Assembly (NCBI RefSeq): GCF_005281615.1
Contig: NZ_SZZM01000005.1
Coordinates: forward strand, 186,001 to 250,000
Reading direction: 5' to 3'
Length of the DNA stretch: 64,000 nt
From: Rhodoligotrophos defluvii
Lineage (GTDB): Bacteria > Pseudomonadota > Alphaproteobacteria > Rhizobiales > Im1
In this document: one piece after another, positions 1-10,757 of the stretch
Layout: each line of letters opens with the position of its first letter
Numbering within the stretch: the stretch's first letter is position 1
Program-made: the position numbers and the translations under genes
The notes under the pieces: generated by a model
Seen by the model: only the letters and a program-made list of their open reading frames with translations
The model's database searches: none
What the model was told of the DNA's origin: nothing

Positions 1-354
1 CACTTCAAGTTCGCCCCGCGTGGCAAGCGCCGCCTGCACCAGAAACCCAATGCGGGCGAGATCAAGGCCTGCCGCTGGTGGCTCGCCCAAGAAATCGGCA
101 CCATCAGGCCCAAGCTCGCAGTGGCACTCGGCGCAACCGCCCTGCAGAGCCTCGCCGGCAAGGCCACCTCCATCACCAAGCTGCGCGGCGCCGTCATTCC
201 GCAGGGGGTGCGGGATGTGGATCCGCCAACCGATCTGTTCGTGACGGTGCACCCCTCCTACCTCCTGCGCTTGCCCGACCGCGAGGCGAGAGCGCGTGAA
301 TACCAGCGCTTCCTCGAGGACCTCCGCAAGATCGCCGCCCATATCGGAACCTGA
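1..354 (+). CDS. UdgX-type uracil-DNA glycosylase family protein, C-terminal part (5' end outside window)
   Basis: The frame is open from base 1 and ends at the TGA at 352-354, giving about 117 C-terminal residues. The stretch GKRRLHQKP near the start matches the KRRIH-type loop that defines UdgX, the family whose loop histidine forms a covalent bond to the deoxyuridine site in DNA. Downstream come a LGATALQSL segment and the VHPSYLLR motif typical of family 4-like uracil-DNA glycosylases. The KRRLH version has Leu in place of the usual Ile. Family knowledge suggests a DNA uracil-binding repair role. The N-terminus, with the active-site motif and any fused domain, lies upstream of the window, so length and fusion state cannot be judged. 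The next gene starts 148 bp further on and is unrelated in function. Confidence 0.85.
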   Translation, partial: HFKFAPRGKRRLHQKPNAGEIKACRWWLAQEIGTIRPKLAVALGATALQSLAGKATSITKLRGAVIPQGVRDVDPPTDLFVTVHPSYLLRLPDREARAREYQRFLEDLRKIAAHIGT

Positions 355-502
355 ACCGCACGCGCCGAACCCACCCGCGCGTTCGCCCTTGACCAGGCCA
401 CCGCAACGGCTCCACACTGGAACAAGTCTAAAGCGGCTCGCGGCAGCGGCGCGAACGAGTTCCGCTGCGCGGGCGCCATCCAGCGTTCTGGGGGAGGTTC
501 GC

Positions 503-982
<480 letters not shown>

Positions 983-1005
983 ACGGGCATCCAGGGAGGA
1001 CGTTG

Positions 1006-3375
1006 ATGACTGTCACCGGCATCGGCCAGCGGGTGCTCCGGAAGGAGGACCGCCGCTTCATTACCGGCAAGGGCAAATATACCGACGATATCAACCTGCC
1101 GCGCCAGACCTATGCTTATTTCCTGAGGTCGCCGCACGCGCACGCCCGCATCCGCGGCATCGACACGGCGGCCGCCAAGGCAGCGCCCGGCGTGCTGGAT
1201 GTGCTCACCGGCGCCGATCTCGCCGCCGACAAGGTGGGCAACCTGATCTGCGGCTGGATGATCCATTCCAAGGACGGCACGCCCATGAAGGCCGGGCCGC
1301 ACCCGGCGCTGGCCCAGGACAAGGTGCGCTATGTGGGCGACCACGTGGCCGTGGTCGTCGCCGAAAGCCTCAACCAGGCCAAGGCGGCTGCCGAGCTGAT
1401 CGCTGTCGACTACGAGCCGCTGCCGGCGGTGGTGGACACAGCCAAGGCGCGCACGTCCTCGGGGCAGCCGGTGCATGAGATCGCACCCGACAATACGGTG
1501 TTCGAGTGGTCGCTGGGCGATGCCCAGGCCGTGGAGCAGGCCTTTGCCCGCGCCCGCCACGTCACCAAGCTCGATCTGGTCAACAACCGGCTCGCGCCCA
1601 ATGCGATCGAGACCCGCGCGGCGATCGGTGATTACGACTCGGGCTCCGACAGCTTCACCCTCTATACCACCAGCCAGAACCCGCATGTGGCGCGGCTGGT
1701 GCTCTCCGCCTTCATCGGCATTGCGCCGGAGCACAGGCTGCGGGTCATCGCGCCGGACGTGGGCGGCGGCTTCGGCTCGAAGATCTTCATCTATCCCGAG
1801 GAGACCGTGTGCGTCTGGGCCGCCAAGAAAGTGGGCCGCCCGGTCAAATGGACGGGCGACCGTTCCGAAGCGTTCCTCGCGGATGCCCATGGCCGCGACC
1901 ATGTCACCCGTGCGGAGCTGGCGCTGGATGAGAACGGCCGCTTCCTGGCGCTCAGGGTGAAGACCACGGCCAATCTCGGCGCCTATCTCTCCACCTTCTC
2001 GTCCTGCGTGCCGACCTATCTCTATGCGCCGCTGCTCTCGGGCCAATACGACATTCCCGCCATCTACGCGGAGGTTGACGGCGTCTACACCAACACCGCG
2101 CCGGTCGATGCCTATCGCGGCGCCGGAAGGCCCGAGGCAACCTACGTGGTCGAGCGGCTGGTCGAGACGGCGGCGCGCGAGATGAACATCGACCCGGCCG
2201 AGCTGCGCCGGCGCAACTTCGTGAAGAGCTTCCCGCACCAGACGCCGGTCATCATGATGTATGACGCCGGCAATTACGAAGCCTCCCTCGACCGTGCGCT
2301 GGAGCTGATCGACTATCGCAACTTCCCGCAGCGCCGGGCCATGTCGGAATCAAAGGGCCGCCTGCGCGGCATCGGCTTCTCCGCCTATATCGAGGCCTGC
2401 GGCATCGCGCCGTCGGCCGCCGTCGGCTCGCTGGGTGCCGGTGTGGGCCTGTGGGAATCGGCGGAGGTTCGGGTCAATCCCACCGGCAATGTGGAGGTGC
2501 TGACCGGCTCCCACGCGCACGGCCAGGGCCATGAGACCACCTTCGCCCAGCTGGTATCGGAGCGCTTGGGAATTCCCATCGACCAGGTGTCGATCGTCCA
2601 TGGCGACACCGACAAGGTGCAGTTCGGCATGGGCACCTATGGCTCCCGCTCCGGCGCGGTCGGCATGTCCGCCATCGTCAAGGCGCTCGACAAGGTGGAG
2701 GCCAAGGCGCGCAAGGTGGCGGCCCACGTCATGGAGGCGGCGGAAACGGACATCGCCTTCGAGGACGGCGCCTTCACCGTGAAGGGCACCGACAAGAAAA
2801 TGGCCTTCGCCGAGGTGGCGCTGGCGGCCTATGTCGCCCACAAATTCCCGACCAGCGAAATCGAGCCGGGCCTCAAGGAAAGCGCCTTCTACGACCCGAC
2901 AAACTTCACTTTCCCGGCCGGCTGCCATATCTGCGAGGTGGAGATCGATCCGACCACCGGCCAGACGAAAATCGCGAACTGGGTGGCGGTGGATGACTTC
3001 GGCACCATCATCAACCCGATGATCGTCGAGGGTCAGGTCCATGGCGGCATCGCACAGGGGGTTGGCCAGGCGCTGACCGAGGGCTGCCGCTATGATGCGG
3101 AAACCGGCCAGCTGCTCACCGGCTCCTATATGGACTATTGCATGCCCAGAGCCGAGGATCTGCCGGACTTCCGGCTCGACTATACCACCACGCCGGCACC
3201 CTCGAACCCGCTGGGCATAAAGGGGTGCGGCGAAGCCGGCGCCATTGCCGCGCCGGCAGCGGTGATCAATGCCATCACCGATGCGCTGGGCGTGGTCGAC
3301 ATTCCCATGCCGGCGACACCGGAAGTGGTCTGGCGCGCGGCGCAGGAACGGGCGCGGCCGATGGCGGCAGAGTAG
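1006..3375 (+). CDS. coxL: Molybdopterin-binding large subunit, form II CoxL-type molybdenum hydroxylase
   Basis: This 789-aa protein is the catalytic subunit of a CO dehydrogenase-like molybdenum hydroxylase. The active-site loop at residues 369-375 reads AYRGAGR, the form II signature; true form I CO dehydrogenase has AYxCSFR with the Cu-ligating cysteine. The catalytic glutamate is E743 in GCGEAGA. Form II enzymes have uncertain substrates, and many act on aldehydes or heterocycles rather than CO. The ATG at 1006 follows AGGGAGGA by five bases; a TTG at 1003 is too close. It sits between the small and medium subunit genes and has typical family length. Confidence 0.93.
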   Translation: MTVTGIGQRVLRKEDRRFITGKGKYTDDINLPRQTYAYFLRSPHAHARIRGIDTAAAKAAPGVLDVLTGADLAADKVGNLICGWMIHSKDGTPMKAGPHPALAQDKVRYVGDHVAVVVAESLNQAKAAAELIAVDYEPLPAVVDTAKARTSSGQPVHEIAPDNTVFEWSLGDAQAVEQAFARARHVTKLDLVNNRLAPNAIETRAAIGDYDSGSDSFTLYTTSQNPHVARLVLSAFIGIAPEHRLRVIAPDVGGGFGSKIFIYPEETVCVWAAKKVGRPVKWTGDRSEAFLADAHGRDHVTRAELALDENGRFLALRVKTTANLGAYLSTFSSCVPTYLYAPLLSGQYDIPAIYAEVDGVYTNTAPVDAYRGAGRPEATYVVERLVETAAREMNIDPAELRRRNFVKSFPHQTPVIMMYDAGNYEASLDRALELIDYRNFPQRRAMSESKGRLRGIGFSAYIEACGIAPSAAVGSLGAGVGLWESAEVRVNPTGNVEVLTGSHAHGQGHETTFAQLVSERLGIPIDQVSIVHGDTDKVQFGMGTYGSRSGAVGMSAIVKALDKVEAKARKVAAHVMEAAETDIAFEDGAFTVKGTDKKMAFAEVALAAYVAHKFPTSEIEPGLKESAFYDPTNFTFPAGCHICEVEIDPTTGQTKIANWVAVDDFGTIINPMIVEGQVHGGIAQGVGQALTEGCRYDAETGQLLTGSYMDYCMPRAEDLPDFRLDYTTTPAPSNPLGIKGCGEAGAIAAPAAVINAITDALGVVDIPMPATPEVVWRAAQERARPMAAE

Positions 3376-3389
3376 GGGGACGAGGAACC

Positions 3390-4184
3390 ATGTACGACTT
3401 CAACTATCACCGGCCCGCCAGCCTGGACGACGCCGTGCGGCTGATGGGCAGCGCCGAGGACGGGAAATACATGTCCGGCGGCATGACGCTGATCCCGACG
3501 CTGAAGCAGCGGCTGGCGCAGCCCTCGGACGTGATCGACCTGGGCGCGCTGCGCAACAGCGGCATCGAGGTGACCGGGAATACCGTCACCATCCGCGCCG
3601 GCACCACCCATGAGACGGTGGCCATGTCGGCGGAGGTGGCCCGCGCCATCCCGGCGCTCGCCTATCTCGCCTCGATCATCGGCGACCCGCATGTGCGCCA
3701 TCGCGGCACCATTGGCGGCTCCATCGCCAACAACGATCCGGCGGCGGACTACCCGGCCGCCTGCGTGGGCCTTGCCGCCACCATCCGCACCAACCGGCGC
3801 GAGATCCCGGCGGACGACTTCTTCACCGGCCTGTTCGAGACGGCGCTGGAGCCGGACGAGATCATCACCTCGGTGAGCTTCCCCGTCCCGCAAAAGGCGG
3901 GCTATGCCAAGTTCCGCAACCCGGCTTCGCGCTATGCCATGGTCGGCGTGTTCGTCGCGCAGACCGCGGCCGGTCCGCGCGTGGCGGTGACGGGCGCCGG
4001 CGCTTGCGTGTTCCGCGTGCCGGAGATGGAGCAGGCGCTGGCGGGCAATTTCTCGCCCAAGGCGCTGGAGGGCATCGCCATTTCCGCCGACGGGCTCAAT
4101 TCCGACATCCACGCCAGCGCCGAATACCGCGCGCATCTGGTGGGCGTGATGGCAAGGCGGGCCACGGAGCAGGCGAACCGGTAA
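3390..4184 (+). CDS. coxM: FAD-binding medium subunit of the molybdenum hydroxylase (CoxM-like)
   Basis: This 264-aa protein has the FAD-binding motifs of CO dehydrogenase medium subunits: SGGMTLIP (residues 29-36, the AGGHSLIP equivalent) and TIGGSIANNDP (107-117). The C-terminal half fits the CO dehydrogenase flavoprotein C-terminal domain. It takes electrons from the two FeS clusters of CoxS and passes them to an external acceptor. The ATG at 3390 follows a GGGGACGAGGA stretch and lies 14 bases after the coxL stop. The same frame is open further upstream, but that part overlaps coxL and is not real. The S-L-M order is common in form II clusters, unlike the M-S-L order of the classical form I cox operon. 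Confidence 0.92.
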   Translation: MYDFNYHRPASLDDAVRLMGSAEDGKYMSGGMTLIPTLKQRLAQPSDVIDLGALRNSGIEVTGNTVTIRAGTTHETVAMSAEVARAIPALAYLASIIGDPHVRHRGTIGGSIANNDPAADYPAACVGLAATIRTNRREIPADDFFTGLFETALEPDEIITSVSFPVPQKAGYAKFRNPASRYAMVGVFVAQTAAGPRVAVTGAGACVFRVPEMEQALAGNFSPKALEGIAISADGLNSDIHASAEYRAHLVGVMARRATEQANR

Positions 4185-4242
4185 GCGCCGCTTGGCGGGA
4201 CCGGCTTCCATTCCTGGGAGGCAGCGTGCTAGACAGGGGCTG

Positions 4243-5166
4243 ATGATGACCCCGCTGCCTCCCTCGATTGACGCCACTCTCGAGCAGCTGGCTGCGTCCG
4301 GCTATATCGCCGACCGGCCCTTTGCCACCGTGCTCTATCTGGCCCTGCGCATGGGCCGGCCGCTTTTCCTCGAAGGGGAGGCGGGTGTCGGCAAGACCGA
4401 GATCGCCAAGGTGCTCTCGGCCATGCTCGGCCGCCGGCTGATCCGCCTGCAGTGCTACGAGGGGCTCGACGCCGCTGCCGCCGTTTATGAGTGGAACTAC
4501 CCTGCCCAGATGATCGAGATCCGCCTGGCCGAGGCGGAGGGCAAGGTGGATCGCAAGCGCCTCGCCACCGATATTTTCGCCGAGCGGTTCCTGATCCGGC
4601 GGCCATTGCTTCAGGCCCTCGATGCCAGCGACGGTTCAGCACCGGTGCTGCTCATCGACGAGCTGGACCGGACCGACGAGGCCTTCGAAGCCTATCTCCT
4701 GGAGATCCTGTCGGACTTCCAGGTCACCATCCCCGAGCTCGGCACCATCCAGGCTGCCGAACCGCCCATCGTGGTCATCACCTCCAACCGCACCCGTGAG
4801 ATCCACGACGCGCTCAAGCGCCGCTGCCTCTACCATTGGGTGGATTATCCCGATGCGGAGCGCGAGCGGGCGATCATTGCCGTGCGGGCGCCCCAGGCGG
4901 CGGCCACCCTGGCCGAGGAAGTGGTCGCCTTCGTGCAGGCCCTGCGCCGCGAAGAGCTCTACAAGCGGCCCGGCATTGCCGAAACCATCGACTGGGTCAC
5001 CGCCCTGCATGCCCTGGATCGCACCGCCTTGGACCCGCAAACCGTGAACGACACCCTGGGCGTGCTGCTGAAATACCAGGACGATATCGCCCGCATGGAG
5101 GGGCCGGCCGCCCAGCGCCTGCTCGCCGAGGTGCAGGCCGATCTAGCCGCGCGGGGCCGCCTGTGA
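4243..5166 (+). CDS. coxD: MoxR-family AAA+ ATPase (CoxD-like)
   Basis: This 307-aa ATPase has Walker A GEAGVGKT at residues 45-52 and Walker B LLIDELDRTDE near 140. An arginine-rich segment (TSNRTREIHDALKRRC) follows, typical of MoxR/CoxD ATPases. In the CO dehydrogenase system, CoxD is a chaperone-like ATPase needed to build the sulfurated Mo-Cu active site together with CoxE. Here the enzyme is form II, so the exact cofactor step is uncertain. Two consecutive ATGs (4243, 4246) follow CAGGGG; I use the first. It ends in a GTGA overlap with the VWA partner gene, so the pair is probably translationally coupled. Confidence 0.9.
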   Translation: MMTPLPPSIDATLEQLAASGYIADRPFATVLYLALRMGRPLFLEGEAGVGKTEIAKVLSAMLGRRLIRLQCYEGLDAAAAVYEWNYPAQMIEIRLAEAEGKVDRKRLATDIFAERFLIRRPLLQALDASDGSAPVLLIDELDRTDEAFEAYLLEILSDFQVTIPELGTIQAAEPPIVVITSNRTREIHDALKRRCLYHWVDYPDAERERAIIAVRAPQAAATLAEEVVAFVQALRREELYKRPGIAETIDWVTALHALDRTALDPQTVNDTLGVLLKYQDDIARMEGPAAQRLLAEVQADLAARGRL

Positions 5167-6416
5167 GCGCGGCATCGCGCGACGAGGAGGCCCTCACGGA
5201 AGGCGGTCTGCTCGCCGAGAATGTCATGCATTTCGCCCGCCTGCTCCGGGCGGCGGGCGTGCCGGTGGGCCCGGGCCGGGTGATCGCCGCCCTTGATGCC
5301 CTGCACTTGGGCTGCATGACCCGGCGCGAGGACTTCTACTGGACCCTGCATGCCCTGTTCGTGAGCCGGCGCGAGCACCACGCCCTGTTCGACCAGGCCT
5401 TCGAAGCGTTCTGGCGTGCGCCCAAGATGCGCGAGCAGCTGCTGGCCCTGCTGCTTGCGGAAATTGCCCGCAGCGCACCGCGAGAGGAAAAGCGCGCCGC
5501 CGCCCGCCGCCTGGCCGAAGCCATGTTCGATGACGAGGACGGCAGGCTCAAGCCGCCGGAGACGAGCCCCGAGATCGAAGTCGAGGCGCAATTCTCAGCC
5601 TCTCTCGACGAGGTGTTGCGCCGCAAGGACTTCGAGCAGATGAGCCGGGAGGAGCAGGCCGAGGCGCGCGCCGCCATCGCCCGCATGCGTTTTCTCCGCC
5701 GCACGGTGACCAGCCGCCGCTTTCAGCCGTCGCATGCGGGAACGCGGCTGGACCCGCGCCGGACCATGCGCAAGAGCCTGCGCGCGGGCGGCCATTTCAT
5801 GGATTTCGCCTGGCGGCGTAGAGCCGAGCGGCTGCCGCCCCTGGTGGTTCTGTGCGACATTTCCGGCTCCATGTCCGGCTATAGCCGAATGTTTCTGCAT
5901 TTCCTGCACGCGCTGATGACCGACCGCGACCGGGTGCAGGTTTTTCTGTTCGGCACGCGCTTGTCGCATATCACCCGCGAGCTCAAGCGCCGGGACGTGG
6001 ACGAGGCGCTGGATCGGGTGTCTGGCGCCGTATCCGATTGGTCCGGCGGAACCCGGATCGGCGCGGCGCTGCACGCGTTCAATTTCCAGTGGGCGCGCCG
6101 GGTATTGGGCCAGGGAGCCAATGTGGTGCTGATCACCGATGGCCTCGACCGGGAGGATGCAAGCCTGGTCGCCGCCGAAATGGCGCGCCTCAAGCGCAGC
6201 GCCAAGCGGGTGATCTGGCTCAACCCGCTGTTGCGCTTCGAGGGCTTCGAGGCGCGCGCCGGCGGCATTCGCGCCATGCTGCCTCATGTGGACGAGTTCC
6301 GCCCGGCGCATAATCTGGCGAGCCTCGAGGATTTGGCGGAGGCTCTTTTCAAGCCGGCATCCGGGGCGCATGATCCCCGGCGCTGGCTCAAGGGCGAGGT
6401 CGCTCGCGCGGCTTAG
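5163..6416 (+). CDS. coxE: von Willebrand factor A domain protein (CoxE-like)
   Basis: This 417-aa protein has a C-terminal VWA domain whose metal-ion (MIDAS) motif DISGSMS begins at D232; SGGTRIGAAL and ITDGLDRED further on complete the site. The N-terminal 200 residues are charged and helical. Proteins of this family pair with MoxR-type ATPases, and CoxE acts with CoxD in maturing the Mo hydroxylase active site. The GTG start at 5163 overlaps the stop of the ATPase gene (GTGA). The frame is open upstream as an artefact inside coxD. A 39-base gap separates it from the XdhC-like genes. Confidence 0.9.
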   Translation: MSAASRDEEALTEGGLLAENVMHFARLLRAAGVPVGPGRVIAALDALHLGCMTRREDFYWTLHALFVSRREHHALFDQAFEAFWRAPKMREQLLALLLAEIARSAPREEKRAAARRLAEAMFDDEDGRLKPPETSPEIEVEAQFSASLDEVLRRKDFEQMSREEQAEARAAIARMRFLRRTVTSRRFQPSHAGTRLDPRRTMRKSLRAGGHFMDFAWRRRAERLPPLVVLCDISGSMSGYSRMFLHFLHALMTDRDRVQVFLFGTRLSHITRELKRRDVDEALDRVSGAVSDWSGGTRIGAALHAFNFQWARRVLGQGANVVLITDGLDREDASLVAAEMARLKRSAKRVIWLNPLLRFEGFEARAGGIRAMLPHVDEFRPAHNLASLEDLAEALFKPASGAHDPRRWLKGEVARAA

Positions 6417-6455
6417 GCCCTATGCGGCGCAGGATGAGTTGAGGAAGAGGCCGAG

Positions 6456-6779
6456 ATGTCGGATGCAAGCCTGTTGAGGGAAGCGGCCCGCTGGGCCGAC
6501 GAGGGCCGTAAGGTGGCCATCGCCACGGTGATCGAGACCTGGGGCTCGGCGCCCCAGCCGGTGGGCAGCCAGCTGATCGTCGACCAGCAGGGGAATTTCT
6601 CGGGCTCCGTCTCCGGCGGCTGCGTCGAAGGTGAGGTGATCACCGAGGCGCTCGACGTGATCGAGAATGGCGGCCTGCGCGTGCTCGAATTCGGCGTGGC
6701 GGACGAAACCGCCTGGCAGGTGGGACTTGCCTGCGGCGGCCGTATCCGGATTTCCGTCGAGCCCCTGCAGGTGGCTTGA
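6456..6779 (+). CDS. XdhC family protein, N-terminal-domain-only (split XdhC/CoxF-like)
   Basis: This 107-aa protein covers only the N-terminal XdhC/CoxI domain, with TWGSAPQPVGSQL and GSVSGGCVEGEV. Full-length XdhC binds molybdenum cofactor, protects its sulfurated form and delivers it to the hydroxylase. Here the Rossmann-type C-terminal domain is a separate gene that begins on the stop codon of this one (TGATG), so the two halves are probably made in equal amounts and work together. The ATG at 6456 follows a GAGGAAGAGG purine stretch. Such split forms occur in related clusters, so this is not necessarily a frameshift: each half has its own start. Confidence 0.85.
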   Translation: MSDASLLREAARWADEGRKVAIATVIETWGSAPQPVGSQLIVDQQGNFSGSVSGGCVEGEVITEALDVIENGGLRVLEFGVADETAWQVGLACGGRIRISVEPLQVA

Positions 6780-7483
6780 TGGAGCGGGCCACGCTCGATG
6801 CCATCCTGGCCGCGCGCGAGGCGCGCAAGCCGGTGGCGCTGATCACCTATCTGCGTTCGGGCCGGCAGGAGCTGGTGAGCCGCGATGAGGCCGAGCATCA
6901 CCCGTTGGCCGGCGAGCTGGAGCACGGATTCCGCTTCGACCGCTCCGGCATCACCGCCGGCGCGGAAAGCGAGATTTTCATCAATATCTACAACCCGCCT
7001 TTGCGGCTGGTCATCATCGGGGCGGTGCACGTGGCCCAGCACGTCATTCCGATCGCCCAAAGCCTCGGTTACGACGTCACGGTCATCGACCCGCGCGAGG
7101 CCTTCGCCACGGCGGAGCGCTTTCCGGCTGTTGCCCTGCGCCATGAATGGCCAGACGAGGCGCTCGCCGATTTCGGGCTCGACAGCCGCACCGCGCTCAT
7201 CGCGCTCACCCATGACCCGAAGATCGACGATCCCGCCCTCCAGGCGGCCCTGGCCAGCCCCTGCTTCTATATCGGCGCGCTCGGGTCGCGCAAAACCCAT
7301 GCGAGCCGCCTGGAACGACTGGAGGCGGCCGGCCATTCCCCGGAAGTGCTGGAGCGCATTCATGCGCCGATCGGCCTCGATATCGGCGCGCGCGGCGCAC
7401 CGGAAATCGCCGTGTCGATCATGGCCGAGATCACCAAGACCCTGAGGCTCGGGACCGCGCGGCCCGGGCATATTGATCGATGA
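6779..7483 (+). CDS. XdhC Rossmann domain family protein (split XdhC/CoxI-like)
   Basis: This 234-aa protein contains the Rossmann-like C-terminal domain of XdhC/CoxI proteins: a nucleotide-binding strand LRLVIIGAVHVAQHV, then YDVTVIDPRE, and the conserved GALGSRKTHASR with LDIGARGAPEIA. With the preceding 107-aa protein it reconstitutes a complete XdhC-type molybdenum cofactor chaperone. The ATG at 6779 overlaps the previous stop by one base; a TTG at 6776 would be the alternative. It ends in an ATGA overlap with the MoeA-MobA fusion gene, so cofactor handling genes form one coupled block. Confidence 0.88.
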   Translation: MERATLDAILAAREARKPVALITYLRSGRQELVSRDEAEHHPLAGELEHGFRFDRSGITAGAESEIFINIYNPPLRLVIIGAVHVAQHVIPIAQSLGYDVTVIDPREAFATAERFPAVALRHEWPDEALADFGLDSRTALIALTHDPKIDDPALQAALASPCFYIGALGSRKTHASRLERLEAAGHSPEVLERIHAPIGLDIGARGAPEIAVSIMAEITKTLRLGTARPGHIDR

Positions 7484-9153
7484 TCTTTGGCGAAATACCC
7501 GTTGCCGAGGCCGAGGGCGCCATCCTCGCCCATTCCGTGCGCCACCAGGAGGGCGTGTTCAAGAAGGGGCGCGTGCTGAGCGCCGGCGACGTAGCCGCCC
7601 TACGGGCCAGCGGCGTCGAGAAGGTTTTCGCGGCTAGGCTCGAAGCCGACGACGTGCACGAGGATGCGGCCGCCGGTCGGCTGGCGCAGGCGCTCGCCGG
7701 CGGCCATGTGACGGTCTCGGAAGCCTTCACCGGCCGGGCCAATCTCTATGCGGGCGGGGCAGGGCTCGTGCGCATCGATGCGGAGCGCGTCCGCCGCATC
7801 AACCATCTGCATGAAAGCCTCACCGTGGCAACCGTTGCGGATTTCAGCCTGGTCGAACCACGGCAGATGGTGGCAACCGTCAAGGTCATTCCTTTCGCCG
7901 TGCCCCGCTTCACCCTCGAAGCGGCCCTGGCCATCGTCGATGAGGACGGACCGCTGGTGAGCCTCGCGCCGTTCCAGTCCCGCGAGGTCGGGCTGGTGGT
8001 GACCACCCTTTCCCAGACCAAGCCCAGCATCGTGAGCAAGAGCATCGAGGCGATCGGCGAACGGCTGGCCGCCTTGGGCTCGGCGCTCAAGCACACCGAA
8101 GTGGTGGCCCATGAGATCGGCGCGGTGGCCGAGGCGGTGCGCCGGCTTTCCGCTGCCGGGGCAAGTCCGATCCTGCTGTTCGGCGCCTCCGCCATCGTCG
8201 ACCGGGGCGATGTCATCCCCATGGGCCTGGTGAATGCGGGCGGCGAGGTCACCCATCTCGGCATGCCGGTCGATCCCGGCAATCTCATGATGCTGGGACG
8301 CTTGCGCGGAACGCCGGTGCTCGGCGTGCCGAGCTGCGCCCGCTCGCCCAAGCTCAACGGCTTCGACTGGGTGCTGCAAAGACTGCTAGCCGGCATGAAT
8401 GTCACGGCGCAGGATATCATGGACATGGGAGCGGGCGGGCTTCTGACCGAGATCCCGACCCGGCCGGCCCCAAGGGAGCGCAGGCCGCGCGATCAGGCCG
8501 CGGCGAAAGAGAGGGCTCCATCCGCCCAGGCAATGAAGGCGCCCCGGGTGGCCGGCCTCATCCTGGCGGCCGGACGGTCGACCCGCATGGGCGGCGATAA
8601 CAAGCTGCTGGTGGAGATCAAGGGCAAGCCGATGGTGCGCCATGTGGCGGAAGCCGCCAAGGCCAGCCGGCTCGACGAGGTGGTGGTGGTGAGCGGCCAC
8701 CAATCCGAGGCGGTGCGCGCCGCCCTTGCCGGGCTCGACCTGCGCTTCATCCACAATCCGGATTATGCGTCGGGCCTGGCATCCTCGCTCAAGGCCGGGC
8801 TTGCGGCCATCGCGCCGGCAAGCGACGGCGTTCTCGTCTGCCTCGGCGACATGCCCTTGATCGCGCCGCGCCATATCGACCGGCTGATCGCCGCCTTCAA
8901 CCCCACGGAAGGCCGGGCGATCTGCGTCGCCACCTATGGCGGCAAGCGCGGCAATCCCGTGCTCTGGGCGGCGGAATTCCTGCCCGCCATGCGCGCCCTT
9001 ACCGGCGATGTGGGCGCCAAGCACCTCATGGCCGAGTATGGCGAAGCGGTCTGCGAGGTGGCCATGGAGGACGACGCCGTGCTGACCGATCTCGACACGC
9101 CCGAGGCGATCGCCGCGCTCGCCGGCCGATGGGGCTCGCAACAGCGGTCCTAA
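7480..9153 (+). CDS. MoeA-like molybdopterin-binding / MobA-like nucleotidyltransferase fusion protein
   Basis: This 557-aa protein joins two domains. Residues 1 to about 340 resemble the molybdopterin-binding MoeA/MoaB fold (segments [16 protein letters not shown] and LGMPVDPGN). Residues 357 to about 550 form an NTP-transferase domain with the signature [16 protein letters not shown], like MobA/MocA, which add CMP or GMP to molybdenum cofactor. Mo hydroxylases of this family use the cytosine dinucleotide cofactor, so a cytidylyltransferase role is the natural inference. An alanine/arginine-rich linker lies near residues 330-355. The start overlaps the previous stop (ATGA), and the end overlaps the convergent radC by four bases. 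Confidence 0.88.
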   Translation: MIFGEIPVAEAEGAILAHSVRHQEGVFKKGRVLSAGDVAALRASGVEKVFAARLEADDVHEDAAAGRLAQALAGGHVTVSEAFTGRANLYAGGAGLVRIDAERVRRINHLHESLTVATVADFSLVEPRQMVATVKVIPFAVPRFTLEAALAIVDEDGPLVSLAPFQSREVGLVVTTLSQTKPSIVSKSIEAIGERLAALGSALKHTEVVAHEIGAVAEAVRRLSAAGASPILLFGASAIVDRGDVIPMGLVNAGGEVTHLGMPVDPGNLMMLGRLRGTPVLGVPSCARSPKLNGFDWVLQRLLAGMNVTAQDIMDMGAGGLLTEIPTRPAPRERRPRDQAAAKERAPSAQAMKAPRVAGLILAAGRSTRMGGDNKLLVEIKGKPMVRHVAEAAKASRLDEVVVVSGHQSEAVRAALAGLDLRFIHNPDYASGLASSLKAGLAAIAPASDGVLVCLGDMPLIAPRHIDRLIAAFNPTEGRAICVATYGGKRGNPVLWAAEFLPAMRALTGDVGAKHLMAEYGEAVCEVAMEDDAVLTDLDTPEAIAALAGRWGSQQRS

Positions 9154-9845
9154 AGCAGCCCCAGCCCGCGAAAGCTCGCATGGCCATCGCGGCCCACGAT
9201 GATGTGGTCGTGCACCACCAGCCCCAGCTTCGCGCCCGCATCCACAATGAACCTGGTCATGTCGATATCCGCGCGCGACGGCGTCGGATCGCCCGAGGGA
9301 TGGTTATGCACGAGAATCAAGCCGCTGGCGCCCAGCTGCAGGGCGCGCTTGATCACCTCGCGCGGATAGACCGGCGTGTGGTCGACGGTGCCGCGCTGCT
9401 GCACCTCGTCGGCGATCAGCCGGTTCTTTTTGTCGAGAAACAGGATACGGAACTGCTCCTGGTCATCGAACGCCATGGCCGCGCGGCAATAATTGATGAC
9501 GGCCGACCAGGCCGACAGCACCGGGCGCTGGCGTGCATCGCCCAGCGACATACGCAGCGCCGCCGCCTGCAGCACCTTGATGTCGAAGGCCACGCTCTCG
9601 CCCACCCCCGGCACCTCCATGAGCCGTTCGGGCTTGGCGCTGAACACTTCCGCAAAGGTGCCGAACTTGTCGATGAGCGCCTTGGCCACCGGCTTGGTGT
9701 CGCGCCGGGGCATGGAGCGGAACAGAATGAGTTCCAGGAGCTCGTAATCGGCCAAGCTGTCCGGGCCCCGCGTGCGGAACCGCTCCCGCAGCCGCTCGCG
9801 ATGGCCCACATAATGTGGCTGCCCGTCCTGCAGCTCCTCGGCCAT
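9150..9845 (-). CDS. radC: RadC-family (JAMM/MPN+) protein
   Basis: This 231-aa protein has the RadC/DUF2466 layout: a helix-hairpin-helix-like N-terminal part ([14 protein letters not shown]) and a C-terminal JAB1/MPN+-type metalloprotease-like domain with [11 protein letters not shown] (HxHP plus a downstream Asp). RadC was once linked to DNA repair, but that assignment is considered doubtful and its function is unsettled. The length is typical. It is convergent with the MoeA-MobA gene, overlapping its end by four bases, and lies 44 bases after map on the same strand, so it may be the last gene of the sfsA-map-radC transcript. Confidence 0.92.
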   Translation of the reverse strand: MAEELQDGQPHYVGHRERLRERFRTRGPDSLADYELLELILFRSMPRRDTKPVAKALIDKFGTFAEVFSAKPERLMEVPGVGESVAFDIKVLQAAALRMSLGDARQRPVLSAWSAVINYCRAAMAFDDQEQFRILFLDKKNRLIADEVQQRGTVDHTPVYPREVIKRALQLGASGLILVHNHPSGDPTPSRADIDMTRFIVDAGAKLGLVVHDHIIVGRDGHASFRGLGLL

Positions 9846-9889
9846 GCCTCCAGCCCCCGTTGCCGTCGCGGCCGGGGAAGACTACCCGC

Positions 9890-10723
9890 TCAATTCCCGG
9901 CCGTGTAGGGGGGACAATGCAAGCCTTTAGGGGAGAGTGTAAAGATCTCGCAGCCGGTTTCGGTCACGCCCACCGCGTGCTCGAACTGGGCGGAGAGCGA
10001 GCGGTCGCGGGTGACCGCTGTCCAGCCGTCCGCAAGGATCTTTACATGCGGCCGGCCGAGATTGATCATCGGCTCGATGGTGAAGAACATGCCGGGCTTC
10101 AATAGGACGCCCTCGCCGGGGCGGCCATAATGCAGAATATTCGGCGTGTCATGGAAGACGCGGCCGAGGCCATGACCGCAGAAATCACGCACCACGCTGC
10201 AGCGCTCGGCCTCCGCATAGGTCTGGATGGCATGGCCGATATCCCCGGTGGTGGCCCCGGGACGCACCGCGGCGACACCTCTCATCAGCGCGTTGTGCGT
10301 GACCTCCATCAGCCGCTCGGCCTTGCGGGAAACCTCGCCCACCCCGTACATGCGGCTGGTATCCCCATGCCAGCCATCGACGATCAGCGTCACGTCGATA
10401 TTGACGATGTCGCCCTCCCGCAGCGGCCGCTCGCCGGGAATGCCATGGCAGACCACGTGGTTGATGGAGGTGCAGATCGACTTAGTGAAGCCGCGATATT
10501 GCAGCGAGGCGGAGACCGCATTGTTGTCCAGGGTGAATTCAAGCGCCAGCCGGTCGAGATAAGCCGTCGTGACGCCCGGCTGCACATATTCGGTGAGCAT
10601 GTCGAGCGCTTCGGCCGCGAGCCGGCCAGCCTTGCGCATGCCGGCAAAATCCTCCGGGCGGTAAAGCTTGATCTCGCCCGTGTTCACGGCAGGCGCGATA
10701 GTGGCGTCGACGTAGCTGACCAT
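9890..10723 (-). CDS. map: Type I methionine aminopeptidase
   Basis: This 277-aa protein is the metallo-enzyme that removes initiator methionine. It shows the type I segments HGIPGERPLREGDIVNIDV and GDTSRMYGVG (metal-binding Asp), HGLGRVFHDTP (metal-binding His) and FTIEPMINLG (metal-binding Glu). The frame is open 43 codons further upstream, but that extension is arginine-rich and overlaps sfsA. The ATG at 10723 has AGGG about eight bases upstream and gives the usual family length. It lies 34 bases after sfsA on the same strand. Confidence 0.94.
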   Translation of the reverse strand: MVSYVDATIAPAVNTGEIKLYRPEDFAGMRKAGRLAAEALDMLTEYVQPGVTTAYLDRLALEFTLDNNAVSASLQYRGFTKSICTSINHVVCHGIPGERPLREGDIVNIDVTLIVDGWHGDTSRMYGVGEVSRKAERLMEVTHNALMRGVAAVRPGATTGDIGHAIQTYAEAERCSVVRDFCGHGLGRVFHDTPNILHYGRPGEGVLLKPGMFFTIEPMINLGRPHVKILADGWTAVTRDRSLSAQFEHAVGVTETGCEIFTLSPKGLHCPPYTAGN

Positions 10724-10757
10724 AGAGCTTACCCTGGTGCGAGGCCGCAACTTGAAC

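Noticed and set aside
1006-3375. True aerobic CO dehydrogenase (form I)
   Set aside because: The active-site loop is AYRGAGR, not AYxCSFR.
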